Shown here piece after piece: positions 1-6,152 of a stretch of 6,199 nucleotides of DNA. Both the position numbers and the translations under genes were made by a program. Source of the stretch: Planctomycetota bacterium (GTDB taxonomy: Bacteria; Planctomycetota; UBA1135; UBA2386); assembly GCA_020425915.1 (NCBI GenBank), contig JAGQQZ010000425.1:1-6199 (forward strand), in the 5' to 3' direction. Each line of letters begins with the position of its first letter. Within the stretch, counting starts at the first letter, position 1. The notes below the pieces were generated by a model. It saw only the letters and a program-made list of their open reading frames with translations. It ran no database searches and was not told the DNA's origin.

Positions 1-1267
1 CGGTCGGCTCGCGCATCTCGTACTCGCAATCTCGCTGCAGCACTGCGGTGATCGCGCGGGCCGCCTCGATCGGGCTCGCATCCCGAGCGATCGCGGCGTC
101 GTCCAGCACGCGGTCGAAGTGCGAGAGGTGTGGACCGAGCTCCCGGGGGAGTCGTGCGAGAGAGCGGAACTCGGGATCGAACGGTCGATCCGTCGCGATC
201 GGGCGGCGGTCCTGGAACTCGACGGTGTAGGTCACGGGACCGGTCTCGAGTCGCTGGAAGCGTTCGCGCCGCGGATTGCCGTAGACGAGTCCGACGCCGA
301 CGACGCGCATCGTGCCCGGCGGCAGGAACAGGAAGCGCCCGGTGTTCTCGTTCGTCTCGATCGTGATGCGATCGGTCGTGACGTCCACGCTCGGATATCC
401 GAGGTGGCGCACGTCCTCTTCGAACATCGGGTCCTGTTCGCGCGGTTGCGCCTTCGACCAGCGATCCAGTCCGGCCAACTCGAAGTGTGCGGTGCGCAGG
501 TAGAGCTCGTGGTCGAGGCCCTGGGCGGTCACGCGGACGAGTTCGTTGTGCTCGAGGTCGAACAGTTGCTGCGCGGCCGGGCCGAACTCGAACTTGTCGT
601 TCAGGCCGACCTGTCCGTGACCCGCGCTCGACTCGGAGTCGCGGAACTGTGGCAACGGCCTCGCTCTCTGACGGATTCGCTCGAGGCCTTGCATGACGAT
701 CGTCGCGACCGCGATCGCCATCAGGAGCTGGCCGGTGACGCTGGCGAGAGTCTGGCGGCGCGAACCGACGTCGAGGATCTCGATCCGTGCTTTCGCTGCC
801 GCGCGCGCGCGGGTCTCGAGCTGCAACGCGACGAGGGCCGTGCCGATGAACGCCCACAACCGCCACGACCAGGCGGATCGCTGGCCAGCGACGATGACCG
901 CGATCAGGAACACGCACAACGCGAGGAACAGCGCCCAGGTCGTGTCGTCGCGGTGACGTCGTGCCGCGAGGAATACCATCGGCGGCAGCAACGCGCAGCC
1001 GAGCGCGGTGACGTGTTCGATGTCCGGATGCAGCCATTGCGCCGCGAGCACGGTCGCGATGTGCGTGGCGCCCGACACCGCGACCGCCCAACCGAAGTCG
1101 AGGCCGACGCGACGGCGGAGTGCGTAGAACAGCAGCGCCGGCAGCACGAACGCCGCGATCCACGGAATCGGGAACGTCGTGCGTGGCAAGCACAGCACGG
1201 CGGCAGCGCACGTCACCCAAGTCCAGACGGCCGCGGCGCGCGCCGAATCCCTGCCGGTTCGGGTCAC
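1..1267 (-). CDS. Transglutaminase-like membrane protein, TgpA/DUF3488 type (partial: N-terminal 422 codons)
   Basis: I translated this frame by hand; it stays open to the left edge, so the C-terminus is missing. It starts with GTG (1267-1265), overlapping the DUF58 stop as GTGA, with an AGGAGG four bases upstream. Residues 11-194 hold about seven hydrophobic segments (roughly 11-28, 34-50, 57-77, 87-103, 110-128, 133-150, 174-194), as in the DUF3488 N-terminal domain. Residues 220-272 resemble the conserved stretch after the membrane region: a glycine-phenylalanine turn, 'LFDLEHNELVRV', 'ELYLRTAHFELAGLDRW'. Residues 399-418 ('SPIEAARAITAVLQ' then 'CEYEM') match the helix that opens a transglutaminase core. 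The catalytic Cys-His-Asp residues would lie beyond the window, so activity cannot be judged. Family members are membrane-anchored with the transglutaminase domain outside the cytoplasm. It is the third gene of the minus-strand cluster and is probably translationally coupled to DUF58. The substrate is unknown. Confidence 0.87.
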   Translation of the reverse strand, partial: MTRTGRDSARAAAVWTWVTCAAAVLCLPRTTFPIPWIAAFVLPALLFYALRRRVGLDFGWAVAVSGATHIATVLAAQWLHPDIEHVTALGCALLPPMVFLAARRHRDDTTWALFLALCVFLIAVIVAGQRSAWSWRLWAFIGTALVALQLETRARAAAKARIEILDVGSRRQTLASVTGQLLMAIAVATIVMQGLERIRQRARPLPQFRDSESSAGHGQVGLNDKFEFGPAAQQLFDLEHNELVRVTAQGLDHELYLRTAHFELAGLDRWSKAQPREQDPMFEEDVRHLGYPSVDVTTDRITIETNENTGRFLFLPPGTMRVVGVGLVYGNPRRERFQRLETGPVTYTVEFQDRRPIATDRPFDPEFRSLARLPRELGPHLSHFDRVLDDAAIARDASPIEAARAITAVLQRDCEYEMREPT

Positions 1268-2325
1268 GACTCCTCCTCGTGGACGACCACGATATCGGGG
1301 AAGCGGGCTCGATCCGACTTCGCGTCGTATCCGCCGGCCTGCACCCAGAACGCCGTCGCCCGCTCGTCGATCGAGTCGAACCACTCGCCGGTCAGTGGAC
1401 GGAACGGAACCGCCTGCGCGGTCGCCAGCGCCTCGAGGAACGAGTCCGCGTCGATCTGGGCGTCGATCGTCCACGAGCGCATGGAGTCGTCGATGATCCG
1501 ACACCGGACGCGCGAATGGCGTTCGAGCAGCTCGTCGAGCAGTGTCGCGGCCAGACTCAGACGCGGCTCCAACCGCGGGTCCGAGAAGCGGTAGCCACGG
1601 CCCGGCGCGCGCCGGAGGTCGACGACGATCAAGGTCTCGGGGTTGTCGCCGCCGCGCAGGTCGCGCAGCACGAGCGTGCCGAGGGATGCGGAGCGTTGCG
1701 CGTGGACGTGGCGCGCGTCCTCGCCGGGGTGGTACTCGCGCAGCGCGAAGAACTCGTTGCCGGTCACGTACCCCTGGTCGATCGGCTCGCGGTCGTCCGA
1801 TCGCAGCTGCTCGAGCACTTCGTCGCCGAGTTCGGTACGCGCCGGCTCGGCGATGAACTCCGCCTCACAGCGCACGAAGAGCCGGCGCCGCAACATTCCG
1901 AACGGGTGCGTGGTCACGACTTCGAACACGCGCACGTCGGTGATCCCGCGTCGCCGGGCGCGCGCGGGCAGATTGGCGGTGATCTCGGCGCCAGCAGGCA
2001 GGGCCTCGAGATAGGCGCCGCCCTTGCGAACGCTCGTCGTCGGTTCGCAGAACTCGAGCGCGTGTGCGGCCTGTGCGTGATTCCGGATCCGGACGGGCTC
2101 GAGGAACAGGTCGCCGGCCCGGGTTCGGCGCTTGCCGACGCGCGCCTCGATCCGTGGCCGCGCGACGAGCTTGTAGATCCAGTCGACCAGGAACGGCGCG
2201 GCGAGGGCGGCGGTCGCGATCTTCGGTGCGAAGTCGCCGGTGATGTACGCGGCGCTCGCGGTGAGGTGGACGAGCAGCAGCGTGACTCGCCCGCGCGGCG
2301 TCAGTTCGAGTCTCGGCTGCTCCAT
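1264..2325 (-). CDS. DUF58 domain protein, partner of MoxR ATPase
   Basis: The protein has 353 residues. Residues 14-53 contain two hydrophobic stretches (about 14-30 and 34-53), the usual N-terminal membrane hairpin of DUF58 proteins, and the rest is probably cytoplasmic. The DUF58 signature is clear at residues 192-213: 'FFALREYHPGEDARHVH', then 'AQRSASLGTLVLRDL'. The family's usual Trp after the His is Ala here (A209). After the signature comes a von Willebrand A-like strand (232-238, 'LIVVDLR'), but no DxSxS metal site follows, so metal binding through a canonical MIDAS looks unlikely. The ATG is 3 bp after the moxR stop, with no strong ribosome binding site of its own, which suggests coupled translation. 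The stop overlaps the next gene by 4 bp. DUF58 proteins are encoded beside MoxR ATPases in many phyla and are thought to be their client or adaptor. The exact process here is not known. Confidence 0.93.
   Translation of the reverse strand: MEQPRLELTPRGRVTLLLVHLTASAAYITGDFAPKIATAALAAPFLVDWIYKLVARPRIEARVGKRRTRAGDLFLEPVRIRNHAQAAHALEFCEPTTSVRKGGAYLEALPAGAEITANLPARARRRGITDVRVFEVVTTHPFGMLRRRLFVRCEAEFIAEPARTELGDEVLEQLRSDDREPIDQGYVTGNEFFALREYHPGEDARHVHAQRSASLGTLVLRDLRGGDNPETLIVVDLRRAPGRGYRFSDPRLEPRLSLAATLLDELLERHSRVRCRIIDDSMRSWTIDAQIDADSFLEALATAQAVPFRPLTGEWFDSIDERATAFWVQAGGYDAKSDRARFPDIVVVHEEES
1272..1277 (-). promoter_or_regulatory. Ribosome binding site fixing the GTG start of the transglutaminase-like gene
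   Basis: The minus strand reads AGGAGG, four bases before the GTG at 1267, and lies inside the last codons of the DUF58 gene. Together with the GTGA stop/start overlap, it supports the GTG start over any internal start. Confidence 0.7.
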
Positions 2326-2328
2326 GGC

Positions 2329-3246
2329 TCAGTCGGGTGCCCCGACGGCGGCCAGCATCTCCTCGAGGGTCGCCTGGATCGTCGGCAGATCGCCGCGCAT
2401 GCCGATGCGGTGGCCGAACACCGGCGGCAGCAGGCGTCGTACGTCGTCCGGCACGACGTAGTCACGGCCGTGGAACCAGGCGCGGGCCTGCGCCGCGCGG
2501 TGCAACGCCTGCGCGCCGCGCGTGCTGACGCCGGAGCGCAGGTCGGAGTGTTCGCGGGTGTGGCGTGCGAGCTCGACGATGTAGGCGTCGATCTCCGGCT
2601 CGACGTGGACCTCGCGCGCGGCGCGCTGGGCCGCGAGGACGTCGTCGGCCGAGGCGACCGGTTCGAGCGCCGCGAGGCCGCGATGGCCGTCCCCGCGCGC
2701 GACGATCGCCCGCTCGGTCTCGGCGTCGGGTGCGCCGAGGCTGATCCGCATCAGGAATCGGTCGAGCTGGCTCTCCGGGAGCGGATAGGTGCCGGCGGAC
2801 CGCGACGGGTTCTGCGTCGCGATCACGAAGAACGGCTCCGGGAGCTCGCGGGTCTCCCGGTCGACCGAGACCGTGCCTTCGGCCATGCACTGCAGCAGCG
2901 CGGATTGCGTCCGCGGCGGCGTGCGGTTGAGTTCGTCGGCGACGAGCACCGAGGTGAACACCGGGCCCGGTCGGAACGTCAGCTCGCCGGTCGTGGGTTG
3001 GTAGATCTCCGCGCCCAAGATGTCCGCCGGCAGCAGGTCCGAGGTGCACTGCACGCGTTGGAACGGCAGGCTGAGCGAACGTGCCAACGCACTCGCGAGC
3101 AACGTCTTGCCGACTCCCGGCCGGTCCTCGATCAACAGGTGGCCGCTCGCGATCAGCGTCACGATCGTGAGTTCGATCGCGTCCGCTTTTCCGAGCACGG
3201 CGCGGCCGATGTTCTCACTGAGCCTGCGGGCGAATCCTTCAGGCAT
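2329..3246 (-). CDS. MoxR-family AAA+ ATPase
   Basis: The protein has 305 residues, typical for the MoxR family, and is cytoplasmic with chaperone-like remodelling activity in studied members. All AAA+ elements are visible: Walker A 'RPGVGKT' at 42-48, Walker B 'LVADELNR' at 101-108, sensor 1 'VIATQNP' at 141-147, the segment 'GTYPLPESQLDRFLMRI' at 152-168 that marks MoxR proteins, and sensor 2 'STRGAQAL' at 241-248. It looks intact. The frame continues upstream to an ATG at 3330, but those 28 extra residues look unlike the family, whereas the ATG at 3246 has a GAGGG four bases upstream and begins 'MPEGFARRLSENI', so I chose 3246. It is the first gene of the minus-strand cluster, with DUF58 3 bp downstream, so the two are almost certainly co-expressed. 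The client of the complex is unknown; envelope or protease-like partners are usual in this gene arrangement. Confidence 0.96.
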   Translation of the reverse strand: MPEGFARRLSENIGRAVLGKADAIELTIVTLIASGHLLIEDRPGVGKTLLASALARSLSLPFQRVQCTSDLLPADILGAEIYQPTTGELTFRPGPVFTSVLVADELNRTPPRTQSALLQCMAEGTVSVDRETRELPEPFFVIATQNPSRSAGTYPLPESQLDRFLMRISLGAPDAETERAIVARGDGHRGLAALEPVASADDVLAAQRAAREVHVEPEIDAYIVELARHTREHSDLRSGVSTRGAQALHRAAQARAWFHGRDYVVPDDVRRLLPPVFGHRIGMRGDLPTIQATLEEMLAAVGAPD

Positions 3247-3407
3247 TTGGCCCTCTTCTTGCAACGAGACGCGTGGCGGAACGGACACTGGTGCGATACT
3301 GAACGCCCAAGTTGTAATCGGGTTCGGCACGCTTCGAAACCCCGTCGACGTCGGCGGGTGAGGCGCGTTCGACCCGGATCTGCCCCACGAACCACAACAC
3401 GGAATCG
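3247..3407. promoter_or_regulatory. Divergent intergenic region, expected promoters for both clusters
   Basis: These 161 bp separate the moxR start (minus) from the LpoB-like start (plus). No other gap in the window is large enough to hold a promoter for either cluster. The central part (about 3292-3320) is the most AT-rich. On the plus strand I see an extended -10-like TGCGATACT at 3292-3300 and a TGTAAT hexamer (5 of 6 to TATAAT) at 3313-3318. Neither has a convincing -35 box, and no clear -10/-35 pair was found for the minus strand. No obvious operator palindrome stands out. The region's role is well supported by layout; the individual boxes are weak guesses. Confidence 0.5.
3251..3257 (-). 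promoter_or_regulatory. Ribosome binding site deciding the moxR start
   Basis: The minus strand reads AAGAGGG, four bases before the ATG at 3246. This favours the shorter 305-residue MoxR over a start at 3330, which would also consume about half of the divergent intergenic region. Confidence 0.6.
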
Positions 3408-4016
3408 ATGTCTCCCATGGGATACAGGTGTGTCTTCGGAATCTTGTTGCTCTTCACCGCGGCCGGCTGCGAAACGATCGATCAGCGGATCGATCCGGAC
3501 GCGCCGGATCCCGTCGGCGGAGCGAATCTGCGCAGCCAGGACATCAAGGCGATGGCCGACGAGATGGCGCGTGACATCAACCAGTACGGAGTCCTGAACT
3601 CGACGGATCCCGATCACCGCACGACGTTCTACATCTCGTCGTTGCGGAACGACTCGGCCGACCCGATCGACAAGGAGATCATCCTGACGAAGCTCCGTAC
3701 GAACCTGTTCCAGGCGTTCCAGGGCCGCGTCGCGATCCTCGATCGCAGCCAGCAGGGGCTCGAGGCGATCAAGGCCGAGCGGGATGCCAAGCGGGACGGC
3801 GCGGTGACGGCGAACCCGTCGAAGCAGGGCAACGTCAAGGGCTCCGACTACGTGCTGAAGGGCACGATCAAGGACCGGACGCTCCAGTCCCGCAACCTGA
3901 AGACCGCGTACTACCTCGTGACGTTCGAACTCACCGACCTCGAGACCGGCGAGCTCGTCTGGACGAACGACTACGAAGCCAAGTTCGCGACGGAGAAGTC
4001 GGTCATCGCGCGATGA
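3408..4016 (+). CDS. lpoB: LpoB-like lipoprotein (peptidoglycan synthase activator family)
   Basis: The protein has 202 residues. It starts with a lipoprotein signal peptide: Arg7, a hydrophobic core at 8-19 and the lipobox 'TAAGC' with the lipidated Cys at 21. The mature domain follows the order of E. coli LpoB as I recall it: strand 'TTFYISSLRNDS' (72-83), helix 'ILTKLRTNLFQAF' (92-104), strand 'RVAILD' (107-112), a charged helix (118-130), strand 'SDYVLKGTI' (146-154), and the closing pair 'YYLVTFELTDLETGELVW' (168-185). In E. coli, LpoB is anchored in the outer membrane and stimulates the bifunctional synthase PBP1B. Whether this homologue does so is inference, as no PBP gene is in the window. 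The segment between Cys21 and the folded domain (about 20-25 residues) is shorter than E. coli's long Pro-rich linker. A second ATG at 3417 is possible; I kept 3408 because GGAA lies just upstream. The stop overlaps the next gene as ATGA. Confidence 0.8.
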   Translation: MSPMGYRCVFGILLLFTAAGCETIDQRIDPDAPDPVGGANLRSQDIKAMADEMARDINQYGVLNSTDPDHRTTFYISSLRNDSADPIDKEIILTKLRTNLFQAFQGRVAILDRSQQGLEAIKAERDAKRDGAVTANPSKQGNVKGSDYVLKGTIKDRTLQSRNLKTAYYLVTFELTDLETGELVWTNDYEAKFATEKSVIAR

Positions 4017-5239
4017 TCCCGGCCGGGCTGGTTCGCCTGACCCAGGCGGGTGTCCTGCTCGCGGCCACGAGTTGTGCCGCGCGGATCCCGCCGATCCCCG
4101 TCCAGCCGTTCGTGGCTGGCGAATTGGACGTCGTCCGCGCGTTCTTCGACGAGCAACTGCGGACCGGTGACACGCGCTCCTCGGCGCTGTTCCTCAACGG
4201 GCTGGCCCAGGTCGAGTTGCTGCAGGGGGACCTCGACCGCGCGCGCCGCCACTTCCGGCAGGCCGGGATGATCATGGGCAACTGGTCGACGTCGTCGTCC
4301 GAGGTCCTCGGGGTCGTGCTCGGTGCGGAGAGTTCGAAGACCTGGAAGGGCGACCCCTACGAGAAGGTCATGAACGCCTTCTACAACGGTCTGCTCTACT
4401 GGTGGGCCGGTGAGGAGGACAACGCGCGGGCGTGCTTCAAGAAGGGGATCCTCGCCGACGCCGAGAGCGACGAAGGTGGCGAGCAGACCGATTGCGCGCT
4501 CCTGTTCTGGCTCGCCGGTCGGATGAGCGCGGACATGGGGCTGGCCGACCAGGCGGAGTCGTACTTCGAAGAGGCGCGCACGGCGCGGCAGTTCGCCGTC
4601 GCCCACGGTGCGCGCGGCCGGTCGAACAACCACGTGCTCCAGGAGCCGCTGGCCGGCAACCTGGTCTGCCTGCTCGGCCTAGGGCTGGGGCCGAGGAAGG
4701 TCGCGACCGGGCCCCACGGTTCGCTCGCCGGCATCCAGCCGTGCGAGGGCGGGCCGGAGTTCGCCGAGCTGTTCCTCGGCGGTCGTTCCCTCGGGCGCAG
4801 CGCGCTGTTGGCGGACGTCGACTATCAGGCGATGACGCGTGCCGGTCGTGCGATCGAGGGCATTCGCAAGGGCAAGGCCGTGTTCAAGGACGTCGCCGAG
4901 ATCGCGGGTGTGCTGATGATCGACCGCGCGCTCGACGACTCGGGTGCGGGACGGCGCGACAAGCTGCTCGTCGGCGCGGGGCTGCTGGCCCTGTCGTTCT
5001 TGACGCGGGCCGAGGCCGACGTGCGCTGCTGGGCGACGCTGCCGAGCTCGGTGCACGGATTGCTCGCCGACGTGCCGCCAGGGGAACACGAATTGCAAGT
5101 GAGGTTCTTCGATGCCTTCGGCCGCGAGTTGCCGGGGCTCGACCAGGTCTGGACCGTCGACGTGCCCGAGCAGGGTACGGGCGTCTATTATTTCCACTCG
5201 TTGCCCGCTCCGATCGAGGGCGGCGACAGGAGTCAGTGA
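4013..5239 (+). CDS. TPR-like lipoprotein, COG3014 type, function unknown
   Basis: The protein has 408 residues. The N-terminus looks like a lipoprotein signal (Arg8, hydrophobic 12-18, 'LAATSC', Cys21), although Ala rather than Leu at -3 makes the lipobox imperfect. Residues 55-195 are helical and resemble tetratricopeptide repeats: 'LNGLAQVELLQGDLDRARRHF' broken as A-type and B-type helices (61-81), 'FYNGLLYWWAGEEDNARACF' (123-142) and 'AGRMSADMGLADQAESYF' (168-185). A motif 'WKGDPYEKVMN' (111-121) precedes the second repeat. The C-terminal part has a hydrophobic stretch (318-330) followed by 'ADVRCWATLPSSVHGLLADV' and 'PPGEHELQVRFFD', a likely beta domain ending in 'GVYYFHSLP'. This layout resembles COG3014 proteins, which neighbour lpoB and ycfL in gammaproteobacteria, and I assign it partly on that context. 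Its start overlaps the LpoB-like stop (ATGA) with no close ribosome binding site, so translation is probably coupled. The biochemical role is not known; a periplasmic protein-protein scaffold would fit. Confidence 0.8.
   Translation: MIPAGLVRLTQAGVLLAATSCAARIPPIPVQPFVAGELDVVRAFFDEQLRTGDTRSSALFLNGLAQVELLQGDLDRARRHFRQAGMIMGNWSTSSSEVLGVVLGAESSKTWKGDPYEKVMNAFYNGLLYWWAGEEDNARACFKKGILADAESDEGGEQTDCALLFWLAGRMSADMGLADQAESYFEEARTARQFAVAHGARGRSNNHVLQEPLAGNLVCLLGLGLGPRKVATGPHGSLAGIQPCEGGPEFAELFLGGRSLGRSALLADVDYQAMTRAGRAIEGIRKGKAVFKDVAEIAGVLMIDRALDDSGAGRRDKLLVGAGLLALSFLTRAEADVRCWATLPSSVHGLLADVPPGEHELQVRFFDAFGRELPGLDQVWTVDVPEQGTGVYYFHSLPAPIEGGDRSQ
5228..5232 (+). promoter_or_regulatory. Ribosome binding site setting the YcfL-like start
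   Basis: AGGAG sits eight bases before the ATG at 5241. The same frame is open back to an ATG at 5112 inside the previous gene, but this site and the lipoprotein signal that begins at 5241 make 5241 the real start. Confidence 0.75.
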
Positions 5240-5240
5240 C

Positions 5241-5603
5241 ATGCGATTCACCATCTTGGCCGTCTGCTTGATGCTCGGGGCCTGCGAAGTCGGACCGTCG
5301 CGCCAGTCGGCGCAGGTCCAGTTCGCCGACGACCTGTCGGGCTACGTCGTCGTCGACGAACCGTCGGTCGAGCGCACGGCGGACAACCTGCTCCGGGTCA
5401 GCGTTCCGATCCGCAACGTGTCCGACGAGAACATCGAACTCATGGTGCAGATCGAGTTCCGCGACGCGCACGGCAATCCCTACAACGACGAGACGCCCAA
5501 GCGAGTCATGCTGCTCGCGCGCGGCGAGACGAAGCACTTCTTCGCACACTCGATGCTGTCGAAGGCCGACGACTTCGTCGCAACGATCTGGAGGAATCGA
5601 TGA
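5241..5603 (+). CDS. YcfL/DUF1425-like small lipoprotein
   Basis: The protein has 120 residues. A short lipoprotein signal peptide is plain: Arg2, hydrophobic 3-12, lipobox 'LGAC' with Cys15. The mature part is a small, probably all-beta domain. Its strands include 'LSGYVVVDEPSVER' (33-46), 'NLLRVSVPIRNVSDENIELMV' read as two strands (50-70) and 'QIEFRDAHGNPY' (71-82), and it ends 'DDFVATIW'. That pattern of a variable-strength lipoprotein with 'V-x-N-xS' followed by 'EFRDAHG' is what I recall of the DUF1425 family, whose member YcfL is encoded beside lpoB in E. coli. YcfL has no firmly established function; the outer membrane is the likely location. It starts one base after the preceding stop and its own stop overlaps the next start (ATGA), so the gene is locked into the operon. 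Family assignment rests on fold-like pattern plus neighbours and is moderately sure. Confidence 0.78.
   Translation: MRFTILAVCLMLGACEVGPSRQSAQVQFADDLSGYVVVDEPSVERTADNLLRVSVPIRNVSDENIELMVQIEFRDAHGNPYNDETPKRVMLLARGETKHFFAHSMLSKADDFVATIWRNR
5590..5596 (+). promoter_or_regulatory. Strong ribosome binding site for the glycine-zipper lipoprotein gene
   Basis: GGAGGAA lies within the last codons of the YcfL-like gene; its GGAGG core ends five bases before the ATG at 5600. It is the strongest ribosome binding site of the plus-strand cluster and suggests that the last lipoprotein is made in relatively high amount. Confidence 0.7.
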
Positions 5604-6070
5604 AGGCCCTGTTCGGTAGCCTGGCGCTGATGCTGGTCACCGGATGCGCGGTCCAGCCGTCGATCAACTTCGAGCGCGTCGAGATCCCGCCGCGCCGATT
5701 CGTCCATCAAGAGAGCAAGTCCGAGCGAATGGGCTCGGGCCAGGCCACGATCGACGAAGGTGCGACGCGTGCGTTCCTCGACACGCAGATCGAAGCGCGT
5801 GCCGAGGACGGTCCGGTCAAGGAGCCGCCGCCACCGCCGCCGCCGGAAGTGGTGTACGTCGAAGTGCCGGGCGGGTACCCGTATCCGCGCTACTCGTATC
5901 GCTATCCGCGGACGTACTACGATCCGTACGCTGGTCACCGCCTGACGCTCGACAACACCCTGTTGGGTGCGGGTCTCGGTGCGATCATCGGGCACCAGAG
6001 CGGGCATCGGGATCGTGGGGCGGCGATCGGTGCGGGGTTCGGGTTGTTGCTCGATCTGGCGGAGCACTGA
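5600..6070 (+). CDS. Glycine-zipper lipoprotein with Pro/Tyr-rich linker
   Basis: The protein has 156 residues. The lipoprotein signal is clear (Lys2, hydrophobic 4-14, 'LVTGC', Cys16). Residues 17-75 are polar and charged with no recognised domain. Residues 76-82 are seven consecutive prolines, followed by a Tyr/Pro/Arg-rich stretch (86-110) with nine tyrosines. The C-terminal segment 119-152 is a glycine zipper: Gly at 123, 125, 127, 131, 135, 140, 144, 146 and 148, in two hydrophobic halves split by 'HQSGHRDR'. This resembles the Gly-zipper segments of outer-membrane lipoproteins of the 17-kDa/YMGG type, which can insert into or pack along membranes. A plausible picture is an outer-membrane anchor with a stiff Pro-rich spacer, but that is inference. 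It is the last gene of the lipoprotein operon, overlapping the previous stop by 4 bp. No similar member of the E. coli ycfL-lpoB neighbourhood is known to me. Confidence 0.88.
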   Translation: MKALFGSLALMLVTGCAVQPSINFERVEIPPRRFVHQESKSERMGSGQATIDEGATRAFLDTQIEARAEDGPVKEPPPPPPPEVVYVEVPGGYPYPRYSYRYPRTYYDPYAGHRLTLDNTLLGAGLGAIIGHQSGHRDRGAAIGAGFGLLLDLAEH

Positions 6071-6130
6071 GTTCGGGTTGAGTTCCTGTGTCGGGTCGGC
6101 GAGCTGGCCTCGCTCGGGCTCGCAACGACA

Positions 6131-6143
6131 GGAGGCGCCCTCC
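6131..6143. other. Small hairpin downstream of the lipoprotein operon
   Basis: GGAGG, a 3-base loop CGC and CCTCC form a perfect 5-bp stem. It can be extended by GAC/GTC (6127-6129 with 6144-6146) if A6130 is bulged. No T-run follows. It lies 60 bp after the last stop codon and may help transcript ending or 3'-end stability, or be chance in GC-rich DNA. Confidence 0.3.
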
Positions 6144-6152
6144 GTCACCGCT

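Noticed and set aside
60..720. Frequent GATC and CGATCG palindromes, including GCGATCGC at 87-94 and 711-718, recalling the cyanobacterial HIP1 repeat.
   Set aside because: The octamer is rare here, and GATCG-rich codon pairs (Ile/Asp/Arg codons) in GC-rich coding DNA explain the pattern.
119..1594. A 491-codon open frame on the plus strand.
   Set aside because: It is antisense to the transglutaminase-like gene and the end of DUF58, with no motif and a composition rich in Arg, Glu and Ala.
3247..3330. N-terminal extension of MoxR from the ATG at 3330.
   Set aside because: The 28 residues do not look like the family, and the ATG at 3246 has its own ribosome binding site and a normal MoxR N-terminus.
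1120..3597. An 825-codon open frame on the plus strand covering the antisense of three genes.
   Set aside because: Its product is Arg/Ala-rich low-complexity text with no recognisable motif, while the opposite strand encodes clear MoxR and DUF58 proteins. Long antisense open frames are expected in GC-rich coding DNA.
5112..5240. A 43-codon upstream extension of the YcfL-like gene.
   Set aside because: It lies wholly inside the COG3014-type gene. The ribosome binding site at 5228-5232 and the lipoprotein signal place the start at 5241.
4432..5271. A 279-codon open frame in another frame of the COG3014-type gene.
   Set aside because: Its translation is Arg-rich with no motif, while the overlapping frame has a signal peptide and TPR-like repeats.
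5480..6148. A 222-codon minus-strand open frame opposite the last lipoprotein.
   Set aside because: It is Arg-rich with no domain pattern, and the plus-strand gene has a strong ribosome binding site, a lipobox and a glycine zipper.
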